Origin: CAYWBI01 sp964456445
GTDB lineage: Bacteria; Calditrichota; Calditrichia; Calditrichales; J004
Direction: 5' to 3'
Assembly: GCA_964456445.1 (NCBI GenBank)
Contig: CAYWBI010000132.1
Location: 1 to 10,542 of the forward strand
Length of the DNA: 10,542 nt
A program made the position numbers and the translations under genes. Of the stretch, positions 1 through 5,832 are shown in pieces; the first letter of the stretch is position 1; each line of letters starts with the position of its first letter. A model generated the notes under the pieces. That model saw nothing but the letters and a program-made list of their open reading frames with translations. It searched no databases and was not told where the DNA came from.

Positions 1-17
1 CCTGTTTGGGTAAATAG

Positions 18-46
18 TTGAAAATCCTATTGACTTTTTACATAAC
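18..46 (+). promoter_or_regulatory. Possible sigma-70-type promoter upstream of uvrA
   Basis: TTGAAA (18-23), a 17-base spacer, then CATAAC (41-46) give 5/6 and 4/6 matches to the -35 and -10 consensus. It would leave a leader of about 250 bases containing both repeat blocks before uvrA, which is long. An alternative TTGACT at 30-35 has no -10 at the right distance. This is a weak call; the true uvrA promoter may lie closer to the gene. Confidence 0.2.
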
Positions 47-59
47 AGCCACGAAGAAA

Positions 60-80
60 AATTGATAATTGAGAATTACG
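60..80. repeat. Short 7-bp tandem repeat, AATTGAK type
   Basis: Three heptamers stand head to tail: AATTGAT (60-66), AATTGAG (67-73) and a degenerate AATTACG (74-80). It lies 43 bases before a second heptamer block of unrelated sequence. Similar AT-rich heptamer runs are familiar in non-coding DNA of several bacterial phyla, but whether this one is dispersed in this genome cannot be seen from one window. Confidence 0.5.
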
Positions 81-123
81 CCCGTTTTTGCCTTTTATCT
101 TATGCCTTTTACCTTGTTCCTTC

Positions 124-165
124 TTCCTACTTCCTACTTCTTACTTCCTACTTCTTACTTCCTCT
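124..165. repeat. 7-bp tandem repeat, TTCYTAC x5 plus a partial unit
   Basis: Units are TTCCTAC (124-130), TTCCTAC (131-137), TTCTTAC (138-144), TTCCTAC (145-151), TTCTTAC (152-158) and a degenerate TTCCTCT (159-165). The only variation among the first five units is C/T at position 4. The flank at 86-123 is also pyrimidine-rich (CCTTTTATC, CCTTTTACC, CCTTGTTCC), suggesting decayed further units. Translated, it yields the Tyr/Phe/Leu-rich pseudo-peptides often mis-called as hypothetical proteins. The tract may be length-variable by slippage. Confidence 0.8.
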
Positions 166-301
166 GAACCGATGCGCTCAAAACTCCATGCCCTGCGTGA
201 TTTGCCATTTACTTCATCAAAAGAGACCCCCTGGTGGACGAATATATTTTATCTGTCTTCAAATTATGCCTATCTTAATCCTTTATGGAAAATGAGGAAA
301 T

Positions 302-3124
302 ATGGCGGTAAAAAACCAAATTGTTGTAAAAGGCGCGCGCGAACACAATTTAAAAAACATCGATGTTACCATCCCCAGGGACAAGCTGGTAGTCATCACC
401 GGATTATCGGGTTCTGGCAAATCCAGCCTGGCTTTTGACACGCTTTATGCGGAAGGTCAGCGGCGTTATGTGGAATCTCTCTCCGCCTATGCCCGTCAGT
501 TTCTGGGGCTGATGGAAAAACCCGATGTGGATTATATCGACGGGCTTTCACCGGCGGTGTCCATCGAGCAAAAATCCACCAGCCGTAATCCCCGCTCAAC
601 GGTGGGCACCGTAACGGAGATTTATGATTATCTGCGGCTGCTCTTTGCCCGCGTGGGTATTCTGCATTCGCCGGTTACCGGCAAACCCCTGCAAAAGCAA
701 ACCGTTCAGCAAATTGTGGATACGTTGCTGAGCTGGAAAAAAGGCACCCGTATCCAGGTGCTTGCCCCGGTTGTCAGTGGCAGAAAGGGAGAATATAAGG
801 AATTGTTCGGCCAGTTTAGCCGCGACGGATTTATGCGCGTCCGGGTAGATGGTCAGATACTGCCGCTGGAAGAGGACATCAATCTTGATAAAAAGAAAAA
901 ACATAATATCGAACTGGTTGTGGACCGTCTCGTTATTGAGCCGTCGGTAAAAAAACGTCTGACCGAATCCATTGAGCTGGCCTTGTCGCAAACGGATGGC
1001 ATTCTGTTTATAAACAAAGCCGATAGCGGGGAAGATGTTTTGTTCAGTGAAAAATATTTCGATCCCGCCACGCAAAAATCGTATGAAGAACCCGCGCCGC
1101 GTCTTTTTTCTTTTAACAGTCCCTTTGGCGCCTGCCCCGTCTGTGACGGTTTGGGCTTTTTAACCGAAATCGATCCCTCGCTGATCGTACCTGATCCAGC
1201 CTTGTCCGTAAGTAAAGGGGCCATCCGCCCGCTTACTCCGCGTATGGAAGGCTGGAACTATGAAATGGTAGAAAGTGTCGCGGCACAGGTCGGTTTTAGT
1301 CTGGACACCCCCTGGAGCAAATTATCGGCCAAAGCAAAAGACATCCTTCTGTACGGCCTGGGCGATAAAAAGGTGAAATTTATTTATAAACGCAAGACCG
1401 GTCTGGTGGAGTGGGAGAGTACCTACGAAGGGGTGATCAACAATCTTAAACGCCGCTATCGTCAAACCACATCGATGAACATCCGTCGCTGGATCGAAGG
1501 TTTTATGAACAATGTGCCCTGCGAAACATGTGCCGGGGCCCGTTTGAAGCCCGAAGCGCTGGCCGTTACCCTTGCCGATAAAAATATAAATGAAATAACC
1601 TCCCTGTCCATACGGGGGGCGCTTGAATTTTTTGATGGATTAAAATTGACGGGTTCCGCCCAAAAGATTGCCTATCAAATTTTAAAGGAACTCCGTTTGC
1701 GTTTGGAGTTTTTAAACAATGTAGGTCTGGAGTATCTGACCCTAAGCCGAACGGCGGGCACCTTGTCCGGCGGTGAAGCGCAGCGTATCCGTCTGGCAAC
1801 ACAAATCGGTTCGCAACTGATGGGTGTTCTCTATATTTTAGACGAGCCGAGTATCGGTCTGCATCAGCGCGATAATAAAAAACTGATCCATACCCTGCAT
1901 CATCTGCGTGATTTAGGTAACACCGTCCTGGTTGTGGAACACGACAAGGAAACGATGCAATCTGCCGATTATATCATCGATCTGGGCCCACGGGCAGGGC
2001 GGCTTGGTGGCGAAGTTGTTGCGGCAGGTACACCGGCACAGGTTGCCCGTTCCGCAAAAAGCCTTACGGGAAAGTATCTTTCGGGCAAAACCCGCATTGA
2101 GCTGCCGGAAAAACGTCGCAAAGGAAATGGCGGCAAAATTGTACTTAAGGGCGCCCGGGGGAATAACCTGAAAAACGTGACCGCCCGTTTTCCGTTGGGC
2201 AAATTGATTTGTGTAACCGGTGTCTCAGGGTCGGGGAAGAGCAGTTTGATAAATCAAACCCTTTATGCCGCCATGGCCCGTCATTTTTATGGCAGTAAGA
2301 AAAATCCGCTGGCCCATAAATCCATACAGGGGCTGGAACTGATCGATAAGGTGATTGATTTGGACCAGTCACCAATCGGCCGTACCCCGCGGTCCAACCC
2401 GGCCACCTATACCGGTTTGTTCGGCCCGATCCGTGATCTGTTTAGTCAACTACCGGAATCAAAAATCCGCGGCTATAAACCGGGACGCTTTAGTTTTAAT
2501 GTAAAAGGCGGGCGTTGCGATGCTTGTGAAGGTGATGGTGTTAAAAAAATCGAGATGCATTTTTTACCCGATGTGTATGTGCAATGTGAAGTGTGTAAAG
2601 GGCGTCGTTACAACCGGGAAACGCTGGAAATAAAATATAAAGGCAAAACCATTGCCGATGTTCTGGAAATGACCGTGGCGCAAGCGCTGGAATTTATGCA
2701 AAATATTCCCAGTGTAAAACGGCGTTTACAAACGCTGGCCGATGTTGGGCTCGGCTATATCCATCTTGGGCAACCGGCCACAACGCTTTCCGGTGGGGAA
2801 GCCCAACGGGTAAAACTGGCAACCGAACTTTCCAAGGTGGGCACCGGCAGCACTTTTTATATCCTGGACGAGCCTACCACGGGTCTGCATTTCGAAGATA
2901 TCCGTATGTTGCTCTCCGTGTTAAACAGCCTGGTGGAAAAGGGCAATACCGTCCTGGTTATCGAACATAATCTGGATGTGGTCAAAACGGCGGATTGGAT
3001 TATCGATATTGGCCCGGAGGGCGGGGACGGAGGCGGCCGGATTATTGCCGAGGGCACACCGGAAAAAGTTGCCGGGGCCGACGGATCATATACCGGCGAA
3101 TTTTTAAAAGCTGAACTTTTTTAA
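302..3124 (+). CDS. uvrA: UvrABC excinuclease subunit A (DNA damage recognition ATPase)
   Basis: UvrA dimers scan DNA for bulky lesions, load UvrB and leave before UvrC cuts; this is cytoplasmic nucleotide excision repair. The 940 residues equal the usual length. Two ABC ATPase halves are visible. Half 1 has Walker A GLSGSGKS (34-41), signature LSGGEAQR (488-495), Walker B YILDEP (511-516) and switch His547. Half 2 has Walker A GVSGSGKS (640-647), signature LSGGEAQR (829-836), YILDEP (853-858) and His889. The C-terminal zinc finger is intact (CDAC 739-742, CEVC 762-765), and CETC (407-410) is present. The first zinc module has only CPVC (278-281): the Cys pair expected near 251-254 is replaced by KYFD. 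The start is fixed by an in-frame stop at 293-295 and GAGG (294-297). It is the first gene of a probable operon. Confidence 0.98.
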   Translation: MAVKNQIVVKGAREHNLKNIDVTIPRDKLVVITGLSGSGKSSLAFDTLYAEGQRRYVESLSAYARQFLGLMEKPDVDYIDGLSPAVSIEQKSTSRNPRSTVGTVTEIYDYLRLLFARVGILHSPVTGKPLQKQTVQQIVDTLLSWKKGTRIQVLAPVVSGRKGEYKELFGQFSRDGFMRVRVDGQILPLEEDINLDKKKKHNIELVVDRLVIEPSVKKRLTESIELALSQTDGILFINKADSGEDVLFSEKYFDPATQKSYEEPAPRLFSFNSPFGACPVCDGLGFLTEIDPSLIVPDPALSVSKGAIRPLTPRMEGWNYEMVESVAAQVGFSLDTPWSKLSAKAKDILLYGLGDKKVKFIYKRKTGLVEWESTYEGVINNLKRRYRQTTSMNIRRWIEGFMNNVPCETCAGARLKPEALAVTLADKNINEITSLSIRGALEFFDGLKLTGSAQKIAYQILKELRLRLEFLNNVGLEYLTLSRTAGTLSGGEAQRIRLATQIGSQLMGVLYILDEPSIGLHQRDNKKLIHTLHHLRDLGNTVLVVEHDKETMQSADYIIDLGPRAGRLGGEVVAAGTPAQVARSAKSLTGKYLSGKTRIELPEKRRKGNGGKIVLKGARGNNLKNVTARFPLGKLICVTGVSGSGKSSLINQTLYAAMARHFYGSKKNPLAHKSIQGLELIDKVIDLDQSPIGRTPRSNPATYTGLFGPIRDLFSQLPESKIRGYKPGRFSFNVKGGRCDACEGDGVKKIEMHFLPDVYVQCEVCKGRRYNRETLEIKYKGKTIADVLEMTVAQALEFMQNIPSVKRRLQTLADVGLGYIHLGQPATTLSGGEAQRVKLATELSKVGTGSTFYILDEPTTGLHFEDIRMLLSVLNSLVEKGNTVLVIEHNLDVVKTADWIIDIGPEGGDGGGRIIAEGTPEKVAGADGSYTGEFLKAELF

Positions 3125-3148
3125 AAATATTTTATGAGGAGGCTATAA

Positions 3149-3745
3149 ATGGCCATATTAGATTCATTACTCATATTTTTGGCGGCTTATCTGTTGGGCT
3201 CGTTCCCAACGGCCTATCTGGCCTTGCAGATTTTTAAAAAGAAGGATATCCGCGCGGAAGGCAGTGGAAATGTTGGGGCGCTCAATGCCCTGCGTTCGAG
3301 TGGCAGCCGGGTTATCGGGGCCGGCGTTTTGCTTATCGATTTATTAAAAGGTATGCTCGGGATATATCTGTTAAGGTATTTTGTCGGCATACAATTTCCA
3401 GGGGAATTTCTTACGGCTTGCGGTTTGGTGCTGGGGCACAACTATCCGTTATGGTTAAAATTTAATGGTGGACGGGGGCTTGCGGTAACCGCGGGCGCCT
3501 TATTGCTTATAAATCCCTTGCTGGTTGCAATTTGGGTGACTTTGTGGCTGGTCTATTTTATAATGGTACGCAGGCATATTGTTGCAAATTTGATAGCAAC
3601 CTTCCTCTTGCCACTGGTGGTGTTTTTTACTCATCCTTTTTTATTCGGTGACCAGATTCTATTGATGATTTTACCCGTTTGTTTGATTATATTACTACGT
3701 CATTTGGAACGCATCCCGGATGTGATCCATAAAAGTTTTCACTAA
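3149..3745 (+). CDS. plsY: Glycerol-3-phosphate acyltransferase PlsY (divergent)
   Basis: PlsY is an inner-membrane enzyme that transfers an acyl group from acyl-phosphate to glycerol-3-phosphate, giving lysophosphatidic acid, the first step of phospholipid synthesis. The 198-residue protein is nearly all hydrophobic with about five to seven membrane segments, a normal size for the family. The three family motifs are recognisable: motif 1 around EGSGNVGALN (37-46), motif 2 GHNYPLWLKFNGGRG (96-110) and motif 3 RHLERI (184-189). Each deviates from the usual form: GATN is GALN, GGKG is GGRG (Arg109), and the Asn of RHxxNI is Arg188. The fold assignment is firm; full activity is less certain. A strong GAGGAGG site (3136-3142), 6 bases before the ATG, fixes the start. 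It follows uvrA by 24 bases, so co-transcription is likely. Confidence 0.88.
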   Translation: MAILDSLLIFLAAYLLGSFPTAYLALQIFKKKDIRAEGSGNVGALNALRSSGSRVIGAGVLLIDLLKGMLGIYLLRYFVGIQFPGEFLTACGLVLGHNYPLWLKFNGGRGLAVTAGALLLINPLLVAIWVTLWLVYFIMVRRHIVANLIATFLLPLVVFFTHPFLFGDQILLMILPVCLIILLRHLERIPDVIHKSFH

Positions 3746-3770
3746 AAAAATTCTAAAATATGAGGCAAAA

Positions 3771-4850
3771 ATGGAACTGAAACAGACAGCTTTACATGAT
3801 GTGCACGCCGCTCTTGGGGCAAAAATGGTTGGATTCGCCGGTTGGCACATGCCGGTACAATATTCTGGCGGGATCCGTCATGAGCATCGTTTGGTCAGGG
3901 AAAGCGTGGGTGTTTTTGATGTGTCGCACATGGGGGAGATCGAGGTCACCGGGGCAAAAGCCTTTGATATGGTTCAAAATATTACCGTCAACGACGTTGC
4001 CGCACTGGAAATTGACCAGGCACAGTATAGCGCCATGTGTTACGAAGATGGTGGAATTGTTGACGATTTACTCGTGTACCGTTTCCCCGATAAATATCTG
4101 TTGGTGGTCAATGCCGGCAACAAGGACAAGGACTATGAGTGGATCGCTAAAAATAAAATCGAGGGTTGTGAAATAACCGATATCAGCGAATCCATCACCC
4201 AGCTGGCTATTCAGGGAAAAAATGCCGAAACGACGTTGCAAAAGCTCACTGGGGTTGACTTGAGCGCCATAAAATTTTATTGGTTTAAAGAAGGTGAACT
4301 GGCAGGGGTTCCCATGATCATTTCCCGTACGGGTTACACAGGTGAGCCTGGGTTTGAATTGTATTTTGACAATGCCCACGCCAAAAAAGTCTGGGACGCC
4401 GTTTTTAAAGCCGGTGAGGAATTTGGAATTGAACCGGTCGGGCTGGGCGCCCGTGATTCTCTGCGTCTGGAAAAAAAGATGTGTTTATATGGCAATGACA
4501 TTGATCAGACCACCAATCCGCTTGAAGCAGGCCTGGGCTGGATCACCAAACTCGATAAGGGCGATTTTATCGGGTCGGATGCCTTGAAAAAAGCAAAAGA
4601 AGAAGGTCTGCAACGCCGCCTGGTCGCCTTTACCCTGGATGCCCCCGGTTTTCCGCGGCATGGCTATAAAATAGTAAAAGACGGCGAAGAGCTGGGAGTG
4701 GTTACCAGTGGCACGGTTTCCCCTATGTTGGAAAAAGGTATCGGGTTGGGTTATGTCAAAAAAGGCTTTACCAAAATTGGCACCCCCATCGAAATTGAAA
4801 TCCGCAATAAAAATGTACCGGCAACGATTGTAAAGCCACCGTTCGTATGA
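3771..4850 (+). CDS. gcvT: Aminomethyltransferase, glycine cleavage T protein
   Basis: GcvT takes the aminomethyl group carried on lipoyl-H protein, releases ammonia and passes the one-carbon unit to tetrahydrofolate as 5,10-methylene-THF. The 359 residues match the usual size. Typical stretches are GFAGWHMPVQY (21-31), FDVSHMGEIEV (49-59), GGIVDDLLVYR (94-104, with the conserved catalytic-region Asp pair 98-99), SRTGYTGEPGFELY (185-198), LGARDSLRLE (225-234) and TNPLEAGLGW (248-257). The C-terminal barrel domain runs from about 275 and includes SGTVSPMLEKGIGLGYV (313-329). GAGG (3762-3765), 5 bases before the ATG, supports the start. The P, H and L partners are not in the window, so this is a detached gcvT. 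The stop overlaps the next start (ATGA, 4847-4850). Confidence 0.97.
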   Translation: MELKQTALHDVHAALGAKMVGFAGWHMPVQYSGGIRHEHRLVRESVGVFDVSHMGEIEVTGAKAFDMVQNITVNDVAALEIDQAQYSAMCYEDGGIVDDLLVYRFPDKYLLVVNAGNKDKDYEWIAKNKIEGCEITDISESITQLAIQGKNAETTLQKLTGVDLSAIKFYWFKEGELAGVPMIISRTGYTGEPGFELYFDNAHAKKVWDAVFKAGEEFGIEPVGLGARDSLRLEKKMCLYGNDIDQTTNPLEAGLGWITKLDKGDFIGSDALKKAKEEGLQRRLVAFTLDAPGFPRHGYKIVKDGEELGVVTSGTVSPMLEKGIGLGYVKKGFTKIGTPIEIEIRNKNVPATIVKPPFV

Positions 4851-5575
4851 GTCATATCCCGGTAAGGGCGGAAGATTGGTATAAGGGGTTTTTTCTCGAA
4901 GGGCCTGTGGGCAACAATGCCTTTTCATTTGATACGCGCCGGTATAAAAAAATATTTGTACCGGCTTTAAAGACCGGAAGTGTTACGGATTTAACCGAAG
5001 GTGTAGAAATTGTATTTGCCGAAATAGAGGATGGTGTTGAAAAATGTAGAACGGGTTTAAAGGAATTTGTTCATACACGATTTTGGGATGCGGAAACGTT
5101 TATCTTTGATAACCATAACCATGCCTTTTTCTTTTGGGCCCTCGCCCTGCGCAATGGGTGGATGGATCCGGGAAATTTACTGGTACATATAGACCAGCAT
5201 ACGGATATGCGCAAACCGCAAAAATGGATGGATTGCCGAAATTTGTCCGATTTGGATAAGGTTTTTTGCTATGTCAATTATGATTTGAATGTTGGAAATT
5301 TTATACAACCTGCTTTAAAGTGTGCGATCTTTAGCGAGGTTGATGTAATCGATAATCGCAAGGTATTTGAGAATGATTATGAACGGCCCTTTGTCCTCGA
5401 TATTGATGTGGATATTTTTAGCCCGGATATGGATTATATTCCGATGAAAAAAAAATTATGCACCATCCGCCATTTGATGCGCAAGGCCAAATTCATTACT
5501 ATCGCTACAAGCCCCTTCTTTATGGAGCAAAAACAGGCTTTGTCAATTGTCCGCCAGCTTTTTGAAGAAGACTAA
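4847..5575 (+). CDS. UPF0489 family protein, arginase/deacetylase-like metal site
   Basis: The 242-residue protein has no signal peptide or membrane segment and is probably cytoplasmic. I recognise the UPF0489 (C5orf22-like) family, whose function is not established and which has been suggested to be related to the arginase family. Visible motifs in order are FDNHNHAF (87-94), HIDQHTD (114-120), LDIDVDIFSP (184-193) and ATSPFF (220-225). Their order and spacing resemble ureohydrolase/histone-deacetylase metal ligands: a His, then Asp-x-His-x-Asp (116, 118, 120), then Asp-x-Asp (185, 187). The family call comes from the motifs; the enzyme role is inference and the substrate is unknown. Its ATG overlaps the gcvT stop and there is no Shine-Dalgarno sequence, so translation is probably coupled to gcvT. 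The sequence is more Lys/Asn/Phe-rich than its upstream neighbours. Confidence 0.85.
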   Translation: MSHIPVRAEDWYKGFFLEGPVGNNAFSFDTRRYKKIFVPALKTGSVTDLTEGVEIVFAEIEDGVEKCRTGLKEFVHTRFWDAETFIFDNHNHAFFFWALALRNGWMDPGNLLVHIDQHTDMRKPQKWMDCRNLSDLDKVFCYVNYDLNVGNFIQPALKCAIFSEVDVIDNRKVFENDYERPFVLDIDVDIFSPDMDYIPMKKKLCTIRHLMRKAKFITIATSPFFMEQKQALSIVRQLFEED

Positions 5576-5576
5576 A

Positions 5577-5600
5577 AGGGTTGATAACCTTCTCTTTACG
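5577..5600 (+). terminator. Weak terminator-like hairpin after the UPF0489 gene
   Basis: AGGGTT (5577-5582), loop GAT and AACCTT (5586-5591) form a 6-bp stem with one G-U pair, followed by a broken pyrimidine run (CTCTTT). A second small palindrome, CCGGT-TCAG-ACCGG, lies further on at 5688-5701. Neither is a strong Rho-independent terminator, but one of them could end the uvrA-plsY-gcvT-UPF0489 transcript. Confidence 0.25.
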
Positions 5601-5773
5601 GCTTTTGAAAAATTGATGCTGTTGGGCAATGAAGCGGCAACCCGGGGTTTATTTTTTAGAAAAGCCTCTGTTCGGCCCTAATTGATTCCGGTTCAGACCG
5701 GTCGGGATTCAATGTGTAGTGGTTGGAAAGTCTATTGCAATAATCCTTTTTCATTTTCTATACAGAGCTATTT

Positions 5774-5805
5774 TTTGTTTAAAAAATGGGTATTCATTAT
5801 ATTTC
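5774..5805 (+). promoter_or_regulatory. Probable ftsK promoter, Bacteroidota-like or sigma-70
   Basis: TTTG (5774-5777), a 20-base spacer and TATATTTC (5798-5805) match the Bacteroidota consensus TTTG-N19/21-TAnnTTTG with one mismatch. Read as sigma-70, the same place gives TTGTTT (5775-5780), a 17-base spacer and TATATT (5798-5803). Transcription would start near 5810, leaving a leader of about 23 bases before the ftsK ATG. A weaker pair, TTGCAA (5735-5740) and TATACA (5759-5764), lies upstream. Confidence 0.45.
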
Positions 5806-5832
5806 GCAGGACAGCGATAAAAAAGATGAAAC

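Larger units (their letters stand above)
1..301. other. Non-coding region upstream of uvrA
   Basis: No convincing gene is visible here. Two open frames cover much of it (62-295 and 88-438), but their translations are runs of Leu, Tyr, Ser, Phe and Thr that simply read through the 7-bp repeats, and neither has a ribosome binding site. The region holds two heptamer repeat blocks (60-80 and 124-165), a weak promoter candidate (18-46) and the uvrA ribosome binding site (TGAGG, 293-297). Between 166 and 290 I see nothing identifiable. The end of whatever gene lies upstream is not in the window. Confidence 0.6.

Noticed and set aside
62..438. Two open frames (62-295 and 88-438) before and into uvrA
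   Set aside because: They translate the heptamer repeats into Tyr/Phe/Leu/Ser-rich peptides, lack ribosome sites, and the second runs out of frame into uvrA.
596..1224. Long minus-strand frames inside uvrA (596-1075 and 853-1224)
   Set aside because: Antisense shadows of a clear uvrA; composition follows the codon bias of the opposite strand and no domain is visible.
4485..4928. 147-codon minus-strand frame across the gcvT/UPF0489 junction
   Set aside because: Antisense to two well-supported genes, no domain or ribosome site; a shadow.
5684..5714. Palindrome around CCGGT-TCAG-ACCGG as an operator, tRNA T-arm or dif-like site near ftsK
   Set aside because: The GGTTCAGACC stretch is not a T-arm and no tRNA folds around it; it lacks the two 11-bp XerCD arms with a 6-8 bp centre; no regulator points to an operator.
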